Positions 1-8,460 are shown, counted from the stretch's first letter. The stretch is DNA of 37,922 bases from Tissierellia bacterium (GCA_012843025.1 DURT01000053.1:1-37922); one strand, 5' to 3'. Numbers and translations are program-made. The notes: a model not told the origin generated them from the sequence alone.

Positions 1-76
1 GTTCCCGAGTGGCTAAAGGGGACGGACTGTAAATCCGTTGGCACCGCCTTCGATGGTTCGAATCCATCCTCTTCCA
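1..76 (+). tRNA. tRNA-Tyr(GTA), 5' end cut by window edge
   Basis: The first seven acceptor bases lie before base 1. The anticodon loop gives GTA, and the T arm is 52-68 (GATGG/CCATC around TTCGAAT). The 3' acceptor strand is 69-75 with discriminator A76. The next bases are TCA, so the CCA end is not encoded. The extra arm is long, as expected for a bacterial class II tRNA-Tyr. Confidence 0.93.
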
Positions 77-82
77 TCAAAT

Positions 83-157
83 GCGGTAGTGGCTCAGTGG
101 TAGAGCATCGCCTTGCCAAGGCGAGGGTCGCGAGTTCGAATCTCGTCTACCGCTCCA
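83..157 (+). tRNA. tRNA-Gly(GCC)
   Basis: Acceptor GCGGTAG (83-89) pairs with CTACCGC (147-153). The anticodon loop TTGCCAA gives GCC. CCA is encoded at 155-157. Confidence 0.95.
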
Positions 158-168
158 AGTTTCAACGT

Positions 169-242
169 GCGGGTGTAGCTCAGTGGTAGAGCCCCAGCCT
201 TCCAAGCTGGTTGCGAGGGTTCGATTCCCTTCACCCGCTCCA
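169..242 (+). tRNA. tRNA-Gly(TCC)
   Basis: Acceptor GCGGGTG (169-175) pairs with CACCCGC (232-238). The anticodon loop CTTCCAA gives TCC. CCA is encoded. Together with the preceding gene it covers the glycine codons. Confidence 0.95.
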
Positions 243-247
243 AGAGC

Positions 248-324
248 GCACCCATAGCTCAGTAGGATAGAGCAACGGACTTCTAATCCGTGTGCCGGGA
301 GTTCGAATCTTCCTGGGTGCACCA
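248..324 (+). tRNA. tRNA-Arg(TCT)
   Basis: Acceptor GCACCCA (248-254) pairs with TGGGTGC (314-320). The anticodon loop CTTCTAA gives TCT, which reads AGA/AGG, the dominant Arg codons of this genome. CCA is encoded. Confidence 0.95.
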
Positions 325-329
325 ATTAT

Positions 330-404
330 TGGGGTATCGCCAAGCGGTAAGGCACCAGACTCTGACTCTGGCATTCGTGGGTTCAAATCCTACTACCCCA
401 GCCA
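330..404 (+). tRNA. tRNA-Gln(CTG)
   Basis: Acceptor TGGGGTA (330-336) pairs with TACCCCA (394-400). The anticodon loop CTCTGAC gives CTG. CCA is encoded. A second Gln tRNA (TTG) follows at once, so the pair separates CAG and CAA reading. Confidence 0.94.
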
Positions 405-426
405 TTACGTATGATAAATATATTAA

Positions 427-501
427 TGGGATGTCGCCAAGTGGTAAGGCACTAGACTTTGACTCTAGTATTCGTAGGTTCGAATCCTGCCATCCCAGCC
501 A
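427..501 (+). tRNA. tRNA-Gln(TTG)
   Basis: Acceptor TGGGATG (427-433) pairs with CATCCCA (491-497). The anticodon loop CTTTGAC gives TTG. CCA is encoded. It closely resembles the preceding tRNA-Gln(CTG), which suggests duplication and anticodon divergence. Confidence 0.95.
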
Positions 502-504
502 TAT

Positions 505-577
505 GATCCATTAGCTCAGCAGGTAGAGCACTTGACTTTTAATCAAGGAGTCCGGCGTTCGAATCGCCGATGGATCA
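505..577 (+). tRNA. tRNA-Lys(TTT)
   Basis: Acceptor GATCCAT (505-511) pairs with ATGGATC (570-576), with discriminator A577. The T arm is CGGCG-TTCGAAT-CGCCG. The anticodon loop CTTTTAA gives TTT. CCA is not encoded (TTT follows). Confidence 0.95.
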
Positions 578-581
578 TTTT

Positions 582-667
582 GGAGAGGTACCGAAGTGGT
601 CATAACGGGGCGGTCTTGAAAACCGTTAGGGTGCAAGCCCACGTGGGTTCGAATCCCACCCTCTCCG
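582..667 (+). tRNA. tRNA-Ser(TGA)
   Basis: Acceptor GGAGAGG (582-588) pairs with CCTCTCC (660-666), with discriminator G667. The anticodon loop CTTGAAA gives TGA. The long variable arm is typical of serine tRNAs. CCA is not encoded. Confidence 0.95.
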
Positions 668-740
668 CTCTAAAGGAAGGAGGATACACCTCATTCCATG
701 TGGGATAGTCTATGTAGATATGAGGAATGTCCCAATACTT

Positions 741-831
741 GGAGAAGTACTCAAGTGGCCGAAGAGGCTCCCCTGCTAAGGGAGTAGATCCCGAAAGGGA
801 TGCGAGGGTTCAAATCCCTCCTTCTCCGCCA
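741..831 (+). tRNA. tRNA-Ser(GCT)
   Basis: Acceptor GGAGAAG begins at 741 and pairs with CTTCTCC (821-827). The anticodon is GCT. The variable arm is long, with a stem around GATCCCGAAAGGGAT. CCA is encoded at 829-831. It is separated from the other Ser tRNA by an unusually long structured spacer. Confidence 0.95.
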
Positions 832-847
832 TTACATAACATACACT

Positions 848-923
848 AGGAGTGTAGTTCAGTTGGTAGAACGTCGGTCTCCAAAACCGAATGTCGTGGG
901 TTCGAGTCCTGCCACTCCTGCCA
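848..923 (+). tRNA. tRNA-Trp(CCA)
   Basis: Acceptor AGGAGTG (848-854) pairs with CACTCCT (913-919), with discriminator G920. The anticodon loop CTCCAAA gives CCA. The 3' CCA is encoded. Confidence 0.95.
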
Positions 924-942
924 ATTTTATGGTCAGGATGTC

Positions 943-1019
943 CGGGGCGTAGCGCAGCTTGGTAGCGCATCTGGTTTGGGACCAGAGGGCCGCGGGTTCA
1001 AATCCTGCCGCCCCGACCA
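943..1019 (+). tRNA. tRNA-Pro(TGG)
   Basis: Acceptor CGGGGCG (943-949) pairs with CGCCCCG (1009-1015). The anticodon loop TTTGGGA gives TGG. CCA is encoded. Confidence 0.95.
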
Positions 1020-1053
1020 AAATGTATGTACCTGACCATGATGTATGTTATAT

Positions 1054-1130
<77 letters not shown>

Positions 1131-1143
1131 TAAAGTATATAAT

Positions 1144-1217
1144 GGGCCTTTAGCTCAGTTGGTTAGAGCGCCCGGCTCATAACCGGTAGGTCCAAGGTTC
1201 GAGTCCTTGAAGGCCCA
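1144..1217 (+). tRNA. tRNA with CAT anticodon (elongator Met or Ile2)
   Basis: Acceptor GGGCCTT (1144-1150) pairs with AAGGCCC (1210-1216), and the anticodon loop is CTCATAA. The fully paired G1-C72 end rules out the initiator tRNA. The body could be elongator Met or the Ile2 tRNA whose CAT anticodon is modified to lysidine; these cannot be separated by eye. CCA is not encoded. Confidence 0.9.
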
Positions 1218-1240
1218 TCTAATAAATATTGAATATTTAC

Positions 1241-1316
1241 GCCCAGATAGCTCAGTCGGTAGAGCAGGAGACTGAAAATCTCCGTGTCCGTGGTTCGATT
1301 CCGCGTCTGGGCACCA
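1241..1316 (+). tRNA. tRNA-Phe(GAA)
   Basis: Acceptor GCCCAGA (1241-1247) pairs with TCTGGGC (1306-1312). The anticodon is GAA. CCA is encoded at 1314-1316. It is the last gene of the tRNA run and is followed directly by a terminator. Confidence 0.95.
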
Positions 1317-1318
1317 AG

Positions 1319-1371
1319 TAAGACCTATAAAGTATTGGAATATACCAGTATTTTATAGGTCTTATTTCTTC
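1319..1371 (+). terminator. Terminator of the tRNA operon
   Basis: A 13-bp stem (1319-1331 with 1352-1364, core AAGACCTATAAA) is followed by a T-rich tract. It begins three bases after the CCA of tRNA-Phe, so it most likely ends the tRNA transcript. There is no T run on the other side that would serve the minus gene. Confidence 0.85.
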
Positions 1372-1399
1372 TACTTTACTTTTAAGATCAGATGCGTTA

Positions 1400-2365
1400 C
1401 TATTTGAAATTTTCGAAAACAATTTTTTCAATTACTCTCATAATGTTGTCATAATAGAGTTTATCATTAAATTTTATAGGAATTAGGTTTCTTTTTATAC
1501 CCCTTATGGCAGTAAAGCTATTAATTCCATATTCATCTTTGTTGATAAAACAAAATTCTTTAATGGTTTCATCCTTAAAATAATTTAAGGGAATTACCAT
1601 TTCCAATACCTGTTTATCTATGGATAAATACATTTTGTAATTAATATTGTGACTTATGAAATCTTTGCAAATATCTGTTATAACGTTGAACTTACATTGA
1701 AGCAAGTTATTTTTTATGGAAATATCCCTATAGTTTATAGGAATTGCTAGGTTTTGTAAAAATAATACTTCATCGTAAAGGGTGAAAATACTATTCATTA
1801 CCTTAGGCAGGTTGTATACATCTTCATAATTATGCTCTAATATTAAAGATGAAAATTCTTGCCTTGGCTCTAATCTATAAGCCTCGTACAGGGTAAGTAT
1901 ATCTTTACCTGTAAGGGTATCATGTCTGTTTATATTGAAATATTCCTCTATAGTTTTTAATTTTAGATTAGCTGTTTTAATTTTGTTTTTAAATTTTATT
2001 AAACAATTATATAAATCGATTTTAATAAAGGAATTAAAATCAATATCTATATTGTATTTTTCCGCCCTTTCCATTAAAAAAGGAAGGTCAAAACTGTTGC
2101 CGTTGTATGTTATTATATATATTTTCTCCTTTATTATATTTTTAAAAAACTTAAGGGCTTCAGGCTCGTCCACTTTATATTGACAAAAAATTTGTGTTAT
2201 TTTATATTTTTCACAGTCGTGAAACAATAGGGTTATAGATATTATTTGAGAATATTTTCTTGATAATCCTGTCGTTTCAATGTCTATAAATACAGACTTT
2301 TTAAAAAGCTCATCTAAATACATATTACTATTTATAGGTTCAATTTCTTTTTCATTAATTATCAT
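1400..2365 (-). CDS. RNase H-like (DEDD) exonuclease domain protein, YprB-like
   Basis: Predicted nuclease of 321 residues. The ribonuclease H-like fold is indicated by FIDIETTG (Asp28, Glu30; Exo I), TYNGNSFDLPFL (Asp93; Exo II) and HNYEDVYNL (Asp182; Exo III), the acidic set that binds two metal ions in DEDD 3'-5' exonucleases. The match is to the Pfam RNase_H_2/YprB group (family knowledge); substrate and role are not known. The C-terminal half (about 195-321) has no motif I recognise. ATG 2365 has GGAG seven bases upstream. It is divergent from comEC, with only 64 bases between the two chosen starts, so the two promoters must be packed together. High AT content is like its neighbours. Confidence 0.8.
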   Translation of the reverse strand: MIINEKEIEPINSNMYLDELFKKSVFIDIETTGLSRKYSQIISITLLFHDCEKYKITQIFCQYKVDEPEALKFFKNIIKEKIYIITYNGNSFDLPFLMERAEKYNIDIDFNSFIKIDLYNCLIKFKNKIKTANLKLKTIEEYFNINRHDTLTGKDILTLYEAYRLEPRQEFSSLILEHNYEDVYNLPKVMNSIFTLYDEVLFLQNLAIPINYRDISIKNNLLQCKFNVITDICKDFISHNINYKMYLSIDKQVLEMVIPLNYFKDETIKEFCFINKDEYGINSFTAIRGIKRNLIPIKFNDKLYYDNIMRVIEKIVFENFK

Positions 2366-2429
2366 GTGTTACTCCAATAATTTCTTTAATTTCTCAGTGT
2401 TATTTGATAAAATATTTAAGGGGTGTTGT

Positions 2430-4739
2430 ATGTATATTTTAATTTCTATTTTCCTAGCATATGCAGCAGGCATAATATTCTATGAAATAGGAATTTTCGG
2501 TTATTACTTTATTGTTATTTTTGCTGTGCTCTTTTATAACAGCATAATTAACAGGAAATTTATATATAACGCCGTAATAATAATGTTTGTTATTCTATCA
2601 TACATCAATTGCCATTATAATTCAAATTCAATTCTTTCACAATATATTAACGAAAATGTTTTAGTTGAAGCAAGAATCAAAAAGGTAAACAAGGCAGAAA
2701 GTAGTAGTTACCATGCCTCTATAATCAGTATAAACAACAAATATATTAATAGTGAAGAAAATGCCATTTTATATGGATATAAAAATGATAGCATAGATGA
2801 AAATAGTATTGTAAAAGTAAAAGTAAATGTTGCAGATAATCAATTAAGCAGAAACAGAATGCTATTTAATTATAAAAACTATCTGAGAAGCAAGAAGATA
2901 AGCGCTTCTCTCTTTGCAACAGAAAAAGCAGAAATTGTCAAGGAAAACTACTCTTTTTTTAGAAAGGTTGCGCTAAGTTTCAGAGATTTTACTGAAAGAA
3001 CTTTTTACAATAATTTAAATAAAAAGAACGCTGATATTATTCTATCCATAATATTAGGAGATGTAAATTATTTAGATAGTGAGTTTTATGATAACATTAA
3101 AGTAATGGGACTGGCACATATTTTTGCCGTTTCTGGTACTCATATTGTCCTTATATATATGTTTTTACTTAGCGTATTTAAGTTCTTTCTAAGTAGGAGA
3201 ACTGGATGGATAATTGCCTGGTGCCTTCTTTGGTTTTATGGCTTTTTAATTGGTTTTCCTTTGTCAGTTATGAGAGCCTTAGTTATGTTTACCTTAGTTT
3301 TCGGTTCAGAGCTTTTATATAGGAAGTACAACTCTTTAAATTCAATTGGCCTTGCAGCTTTGGCATTAACCCTTTACAATCCTTTTTGGCTTTTCGATGC
3401 GGGTTTTTTGTTATCCTTTTCTGCAGCCTTAAGCCTTATTATTTTTAATAATTATATAAAATCGGAAAATACCTATTTTAAAAATGTATATATGTATTTA
3501 TTTCTTCAGATTTTCACTCTTCCTGTTGTAGTTTACTATTTTAACTTCCTGCCTGTTATGGGTATATTGTATAATTTGCTTCTCTTGCCTGTATTTACTG
3601 TAGTAATGATTTATGGGTTTATTTTGCTGATATTGAGTCCCTTTTTTAGTTTTATATTGTTTATTCCTTTTAAAATATTTGATTATATATTGTACAGCCT
3701 AGGTTTCATTATAGATTTTTCAGAGAGAGTTCCTTTTAACGGACTAGTTATGCCTACCCTGTCCATATGTCATACAATATTTTTCTATACTGCTGTATTT
3801 TTTATGGTATACTTATACAATAACAGGACATGCCGGTGTAAAAAATACGGTATTGCAGCAATAGTAATTTTTTATACCATTACATATATAGTGTTTCCCT
3901 TTATGGATAAAAGCCTGTATTTTAATGTAGCAGATGCAGGTCAGGGAGTATTCACCACCTTAAGATATAAAAGAATTAACATGGTATTCGATTGTGGAAG
4001 TACAACAAATAAGAATATGGGAAAATACACGGTAGTACCTTATTTAACCAAGAGGGGAATTAATAGAATAGATGCATTATTTATAAGTCATTGGGACGAG
4101 GATCATTTTTCAGGACTAAGAGATATCTTAAGCAGCAATATTAAAGTAGATAAAGTATTTTCTTCTAAAAAAAATGAGAATTTTAATAATATAGAAATAC
4201 TTAACATGGGTCAAAAAATGGAAATGGACAATTTGAAGATGGAAATATTGTGGCCCCATAAAAATATAGACTGGGACGATAAGAACAATCTTTCCTTGGT
4301 TGTTTCCATTATTTATAACGACAGGCGTATCCTGTTGCCGGGAGATATAGGAAAAGAGGCAGAATATGCGATTTATAATGATTTAAAGCATCATGATATT
4401 TTGGTGGTTCCCCATCATGGAAGTAAGACCTCTTCCACGGAACAATTCGTTGAAGCTGTAAGACCCAAGTATGCCTTATTAAGTTATGGGAGAAATTATT
4501 ATGGCATTCCTTCTGAAGAAGTTGTTTACAGGTATGAAAATGTGGGAAGTAAAGTATTATCAACCTTTGAGCAGGGAGAGATTAATTTCATTTTAAAAGG
4601 GGATAATTTGTACTATAATACTTATACCAATGAAAAATCTCCAAACTATTACCAACTGTATTTTGACGGAATTATTCCTAAGGTATTAGCATTGTGCTTT
4701 TTAATTATGTGGATGGGAAGGGAAAAATATGAGCTTTAA
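2430..4739 (+). CDS. comEC: ComEC/Rec2 family DNA uptake channel
   Basis: Membrane channel that carries single-stranded DNA into the cell in natural transformation. I place the start at ATG 2430 (AAGGGG just upstream), giving 769 residues, the usual ComEC length; an in-frame ATG at 2280 would run into the divergent gene. Order: N-terminal membrane segments and an OB-like extracellular region (about 60-180), the Competence core with FAVSGTHIV (about 233-240) and many transmembrane helices to about 485, then a C-terminal metallo-beta-lactamase-like domain with HWDEDH (554-559), PGDI (637-640) and HHGS (662-665), which probably degrades the non-transported strand. It overlaps holA by 11 bases. 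ComEC is widespread in species never shown to be competent, so transformability is not implied. Confidence 0.92.
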   Translation: MYILISIFLAYAAGIIFYEIGIFGYYFIVIFAVLFYNSIINRKFIYNAVIIMFVILSYINCHYNSNSILSQYINENVLVEARIKKVNKAESSSYHASIISINNKYINSEENAILYGYKNDSIDENSIVKVKVNVADNQLSRNRMLFNYKNYLRSKKISASLFATEKAEIVKENYSFFRKVALSFRDFTERTFYNNLNKKNADIILSIILGDVNYLDSEFYDNIKVMGLAHIFAVSGTHIVLIYMFLLSVFKFFLSRRTGWIIAWCLLWFYGFLIGFPLSVMRALVMFTLVFGSELLYRKYNSLNSIGLAALALTLYNPFWLFDAGFLLSFSAALSLIIFNNYIKSENTYFKNVYMYLFLQIFTLPVVVYYFNFLPVMGILYNLLLLPVFTVVMIYGFILLILSPFFSFILFIPFKIFDYILYSLGFIIDFSERVPFNGLVMPTLSICHTIFFYTAVFFMVYLYNNRTCRCKKYGIAAIVIFYTITYIVFPFMDKSLYFNVADAGQGVFTTLRYKRINMVFDCGSTTNKNMGKYTVVPYLTKRGINRIDALFISHWDEDHFSGLRDILSSNIKVDKVFSSKKNENFNNIEILNMGQKMEMDNLKMEILWPHKNIDWDDKNNLSLVVSIIYNDRRILLPGDIGKEAEYAIYNDLKHHDILVVPHHGSKTSSTEQFVEAVRPKYALLSYGRNYYGIPSEEVVYRYENVGSKVLSTFEQGEINFILKGDNLYYNTYTNEKSPNYYQLYFDGIIPKVLALCFLIMWMGREKYEL

Positions 4740-5757
4740 TATAGTAAAAAATATGGTGGATAAAAATAATCTACCCAATTACATTTTGTTTTACGGCAGC
4801 GAAGAATATTTTATAGATTATTCAATTAAGTATATTAAAAGTACATATATTGATATAAGTTACGAAGATATGAACTATGTTGAGTTTGAAAATACAAATA
4901 GCTTAAAGGACTATTTTGAATTTTCGGAAACATTTCCTTTTATGTCGGAAAAGAAAGTTTCTGTATTGAAGGAAGCAAATTTTTTGACCTCTACAGGGAG
5001 TTTGGATAAAATTGATGAAGACCAGCTAATAAAAAATATGGACAGCAATGAAAGCTGTATTACTATTTTCGTAATAAAGGATGGGAAGCCTGATTCAAGG
5101 AAGAAGATTGTAAAAAAATTAAAGGAAAAGAAGGCTATCTATGAATTTAAAAGACTTAATGAAAGAGAACTTACAAACTATATTGTAAATGAGTTCAAAC
5201 AACAAAATCGCAGTATCTCTATGTTTGATGCCAATTATATGGCAAACAATTGCGGTTACTTGGAATATGAAAGTCAGGTCAGTCTTTACCACTTAAACAA
5301 TGAAATAAATAAAATAATTTCATTTATTCAAGAAAGAAAGAAAGTAACTACAGCAGATGTAGAGGATTTAATGATTAAGTCTGTGGAAAGCAATATTTTC
5401 AAACTTATTGATTACTTATGTGAATGCAATAAAGAAAATGCTTTTGAAATATTAGATGAAATGCTTTTAAACAATACACCGGAGCAATTTATTATTCATA
5501 TGGTTGTACGGCAATATAGAATGCTTTATCAATATATTCTTTTACAAAACAAGGGATACAGCTACAATGAAATAATGAATAAAATGAATATAAAAAATTT
5601 TGTAGCAAGAAAACTATCAATTCAATCCAAAAATCTCAACATAGAGACTTTAGAACATTATATGATGAAGTTTATGGAGTTAGACAGGAAGATAAAGACT
5701 GGTGAAATTGACAGCAGGATTGGCCTGGAACTACTCATTAGCGGAATTATTAAGTAA
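4729..5757 (+). CDS. holA: DNA polymerase III delta subunit
   Basis: Clamp-loader subunit that opens the beta sliding clamp within the tau/gamma-delta-delta' complex. The 342-residue length and layout fit HolA: an N-terminal RecA-like domain beginning with NYILFYGSEEYFID, a middle lid domain, and a C-terminal helical collar domain (about 210-342). The start overlaps the end of comEC by 11 bases with GGGAAGGG just upstream, so the two are translationally coupled. The comEC-holA-rpsT order is conserved in Firmicutes and supports the call. Confidence 0.9.
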   Translation: MSFNIVKNMVDKNNLPNYILFYGSEEYFIDYSIKYIKSTYIDISYEDMNYVEFENTNSLKDYFEFSETFPFMSEKKVSVLKEANFLTSTGSLDKIDEDQLIKNMDSNESCITIFVIKDGKPDSRKKIVKKLKEKKAIYEFKRLNERELTNYIVNEFKQQNRSISMFDANYMANNCGYLEYESQVSLYHLNNEINKIISFIQERKKVTTADVEDLMIKSVESNIFKLIDYLCECNKENAFEILDEMLLNNTPEQFIIHMVVRQYRMLYQYILLQNKGYSYNEIMNKMNIKNFVARKLSIQSKNLNIETLEHYMMKFMELDRKIKTGEIDSRIGLELLISGIIK

Positions 5758-5787
5758 TAAGGGTGGGAGTACCACCCTCTTAACAGA

Positions 5788-5812
5788 AAAAAGACCTGTA
5801 TCGGGTCTTTTT
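5788..5812. terminator. Bidirectional terminator between holA and rpsT
   Basis: AAAAAGACC (5788-5796) pairs with GGTCTTTTT (5804-5812), with A and T tracts on both sides, so it can work for both convergent genes. A second stem, AGGGTGG/CCACCCT, sits just before it at 5760-5778. Confidence 0.85.
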
Positions 5813-5814
5813 AT

Positions 5815-6078
5815 TTATGCTACACTATTAAGTTTTTTCGTTAATCTGCTAACTTTTCTTGCTGCTGCATTTTTATGAATAGTATTCTTAGCAGCTGCCT
5901 GGTATAATTTCTTTTCACATATTCTTAAGTATTCTTTAGCTTTTTCGTAATCTCCTTCATTTAACGCAGCTTCAAATTTCTTAATATATGTTTTAATTTC
6001 AGATTTTCTTCTTCTATTTATTTCAGTTTTTTTCTTAGTTACTAAAACTCTTTTCTTTGCTGATTTAATATTTGCCAA
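5815..6078 (-). CDS. rpsT: 30S ribosomal protein S20
   Basis: Small basic 16S rRNA-binding protein of the 30S subunit. The sequence ANIKSAKKRVLVTKKKTEINRRRKSEIK and the Lys/Arg-rich helical pattern are typical. I place the start at a TTG codon (6078-6076) because a strong GGGAGGTGA lies five bases before it and the protein then begins M-A-N-I-K-S as in other S20 proteins (87 residues); the longer reading from 6096 would place the ribosome site inside the gene. A rare start codon on rpsT is known from other bacteria, where it is tied to autoregulation; whether that applies here is inference. Confidence 0.95.
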   Translation of the reverse strand: MANIKSAKKRVLVTKKKTEINRRRKSEIKTYIKKFEAALNEGDYEKAKEYLRICEKKLYQAAAKNTIHKNAAARKVSRLTKKLNSVA

Positions 6079-6150
6079 AATCTTCACCTCCCTCAACAGT
6101 ATGGCTAATATATCTTACCTACACATCTACAGCATTTTTGCAACAAGACA

Positions 6151-6179
6151 ATTATACAGATAATTCTCATAAAAATCAA
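6151..6179 (-). promoter_or_regulatory. Promoter of rpsT
   Basis: On the minus strand, TTGATT (6179-6174), a 17-base spacer and TATAAT (6156-6151). The transcript would carry a leader of about 65 bases before the TTG start. Confidence 0.7.
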
Positions 6180-6263
6180 GTATAAAGAATAAAAAAGTTA
6201 AAAATTATAAAACTATAATAAATTTTTAATATATTGAATAGTATATGATATTATGGAGGCAGT

Positions 6264-7199
6264 ATGTATTACAGAACAGATTTGGCATATGAAGCTAATG
6301 AATCCCTTGCCCGTAAGGTTGAGGGAATTACTTTAAAAACCAAGAATTACACCCATGGTGAAGTAATAGAGCTTGAAATTAAAGATGATGAGGCTGAAAA
6401 AGTTATCGGAAAGAAAAAAGGTAAGTACGTTACTTATGAAACAAAAAGTCTAAAAAGCCTTTCTCAAAAATCACGACAGGAAGTAGTTGAAATATTATCT
6501 CAAGCTATAAAAGATGTTTCAGGATTGGATAGGGGCAAGATTTTAGTTGTTGGACTAGGAAACAGAAATATAACAGCAGATGCTTTAGGCCCTAAAACTT
6601 TGGACAATATAAAAGTGACCAGGCAATTTTTTAAAGCTTATAATAAAGAATTTGATGAGGATTATAACGAAGTTTCCATATTAGAGCCTGGTGTATTGGG
6701 AACTACGGGAATTGAAACTATTAATACTATAATAGGTGTGGCAGAAAAAATTAAACCAAATTTAATAATTGTAGTTGATGCTTTAGCTTCAAGGAAAATG
6801 AGAAGACTTTGTTCTGTTGTTCAGATAACGGATGCAGGTATTGAGCCAGGATCAGGTATTGGTAATATGCAGGGCTCCCTTAATTATGAAACCATAGGTG
6901 TTAAGGTTGTTGCAGTGGGAATACCTACGGTGGTGGATACTGCAACTATAGTTAATGATACTATTGAAATGATGGAGGAGACATTAAAGACCAAGACAGA
7001 CGATGTAGGACAGATAATGGGAATTCTAAGCGATTTGGAATACAATGAGAAACATGCTTTTATAAAAGAAATTCTTAATCCCTTGTATGGAGAATCAATC
7101 GTAACCCCCAGCAGTGTTGACGAGTTAATTGATTATTTGTCAAATTTATTGGCAGAATCTATTAACAAGGCAATACATCCCGGATATGTAAATTCGTAA
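6264..7199 (+). CDS. gpr: GPR endopeptidase (spore protease)
   Basis: Aspartic-type protease that starts degrading small acid-soluble spore proteins during germination, releasing amino acids and uncovering spore DNA. The 311-residue protein begins MYYRTDLAYEA, matching the propeptide cleavage region (RTDLA) conserved in the family, and contains the conserved VVGLGNRNITADALGP and VDALASR blocks. GGAGG lies seven bases before ATG 6264. It is followed by spoIIP and lepA, the usual Firmicute order. GPR genes are normally transcribed in the forespore by sigma F/G; I could not pick out a convincing forespore promoter in the very AT-rich upstream sequence. Confidence 0.95.
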   Translation: MYYRTDLAYEANESLARKVEGITLKTKNYTHGEVIELEIKDDEAEKVIGKKKGKYVTYETKSLKSLSQKSRQEVVEILSQAIKDVSGLDRGKILVVGLGNRNITADALGPKTLDNIKVTRQFFKAYNKEFDEDYNEVSILEPGVLGTTGIETINTIIGVAEKIKPNLIIVVDALASRKMRRLCSVVQITDAGIEPGSGIGNMQGSLNYETIGVKVVAVGIPTVVDTATIVNDTIEMMEETLKTKTDDVGQIMGILSDLEYNEKHAFIKEILNPLYGESIVTPSSVDELIDYLSNLLAESINKAIHPGYVNS

Positions 7200-7287
7200 T
7201 ATAATTGTAAAAAAAAACAGTGTTATTCAGGAAACAATACACATATACATTAATATATACATTAAGAAAATATGTGGAGTTGAGTTC

Positions 7288-8394
7288 ATGAAGAGACGAA
7301 GAAATAAGGGCGGTACGAAGTATTACATGGTGATGTCTTTTATTTGTTTGACAGTGCTATTCTTAGGATATAGTTTTGTATATAACTTGTCCGAGAAGAG
7401 GAAGTCCGGACAGGAAGTTACAACAATTTCAATCAGTTACAATGTGGAGAAGAAAAATAAAGATTTAAGTACTTTTGATAAGATAATGTCCTACTTTAAT
7501 TTGTTTCTTGAAAAGACTTTTAAGGATAGTGAAGACACGGAAATAATCGAAGATGAAGAATCAAAAAATGAAGAAGCAGTGAATTCTATAAGTAAGGTGA
7601 ATACTGAAAAGGAATTAGAGATATATGATGAAAGGGAACATAATTATAAAGGTAATAAACAAGAAGTAAAGTTGAATAGCGACAGAAGGAAAAACTTTTT
7701 CAAGGTAGTTACAACAGCCTCTAGAAGCAGTGCTTCAAGAAAATTATTCGTGAACACTGCTTCTGTCAGTGATAGCTTAAATATTGTCCTGTTTCATACC
7801 CATGGTACGGAAGCCTTTAAAGAAAATCAAGAAAGCAATTATCGTACCTTGGATGAAAGCGCCAATATAGTAGGAATCGGAAGTAAGATTGCTTCCAAAT
7901 TGCTGAAGAAGGGTGTTAAAACCATTCATTTAAAAGATTACAATGATTATCCCGACTATAATTCTTCCTATGCTAACTCCAACTATGCAGTGAGACAAGT
8001 ATTGTCCAACACAAAAACCAATGTGCTCCTAGATATACATAGAGACGGTGCTGATGAAAATTCTAGTTACGAAAGATTTTTGTCCAGAGTAAAAACGGTT
8101 GAAATTAACGGAAAAACAGCTGCAACCTGCACACTGGTAATCGGGAACAAAAATAATAATGCTGATAAGTTAAAGGCAAATGCAGGAAGCTTGTACGAAA
8201 AGGCTTATGAAATGTATCCTGGGCTACTAAGAGAAATTATTATTAGGGAAGGAGCATATTTTAATCAATATTTGTCTGATTATTCTTTTCTTATAGAGGT
8301 AGGTTCCACCTTAAATACATATGAAGAAGTTAAGTATACGGCAGACTTGATTTCTGAAATATTGTATGAATATATTAAGGAAATCAATAAATAA
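7288..8394 (+). CDS. spoIIP: Stage II sporulation protein P (peptidoglycan amidase/endopeptidase)
   Basis: Cell wall hydrolase that works with SpoIID and SpoIIM to thin septal peptidoglycan and drive engulfment of the forespore. The 368 residues comprise a membrane anchor at about 13-33, a low-complexity acidic linker (about 50-130), then the amidase domain with FHTHGTEAF (His170, His172), LDIHRDG (His251) and IEVGS (Glu337), the expected zinc-ligand/catalytic set. It lies 88 bases downstream of gpr. The gap holds a tandem ATATACATTA repeat (about 7242-7264) whose role is unknown. Confidence 0.93.
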   Translation: MKRRRNKGGTKYYMVMSFICLTVLFLGYSFVYNLSEKRKSGQEVTTISISYNVEKKNKDLSTFDKIMSYFNLFLEKTFKDSEDTEIIEDEESKNEEAVNSISKVNTEKELEIYDEREHNYKGNKQEVKLNSDRRKNFFKVVTTASRSSASRKLFVNTASVSDSLNIVLFHTHGTEAFKENQESNYRTLDESANIVGIGSKIASKLLKKGVKTIHLKDYNDYPDYNSSYANSNYAVRQVLSNTKTNVLLDIHRDGADENSSYERFLSRVKTVEINGKTAATCTLVIGNKNNNADKLKANAGSLYEKAYEMYPGLLREIIIREGAYFNQYLSDYSFLIEVGSTLNTYEEVKYTADLISEILYEYIKEINK

Positions 8395-8398
8395 CAGT

Positions 8399-8427
8399 TT
8401 TACTTTTTATTTAAATTTTGATATAAT
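8399..8427 (+). promoter_or_regulatory. Candidate lepA promoter
   Basis: TTTACT, a 17-base spacer and TATAAT (8422-8427), 34 bases before the lepA start. This would give lepA sigma-A transcription independent of the sporulation genes upstream. Confidence 0.6.
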
Positions 8428-8460
8428 ACCCTTAGTTTTAATTAGGGAGGGTACATTTAT

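Noticed and set aside
77..970. Open frames on either strand across the tRNA genes (77-325 -, 290-514 +, 776-970 -)
   Set aside because: They run through tRNA genes, lack ribosome sites and have translations typical of antisense or in-frame tRNA sequence.
2280..2429. 50-residue N-terminal extension of ComEC
   Set aside because: It overlaps the divergent exonuclease gene and has no ribosome site. ATG 2430 has AAGGGG at good spacing and gives the normal family length.
4309..4563. Minus-strand ORF inside comEC
   Set aside because: Shadow of the conserved metallo-beta-lactamase-like coding frame; no independent support.
6097..6263. Sigma F/G promoter for gpr
   Set aside because: Several GTATA/GAATA-like and CTATAATA-like strings occur, but none has clear consensus and spacing in this very AT-rich DNA.
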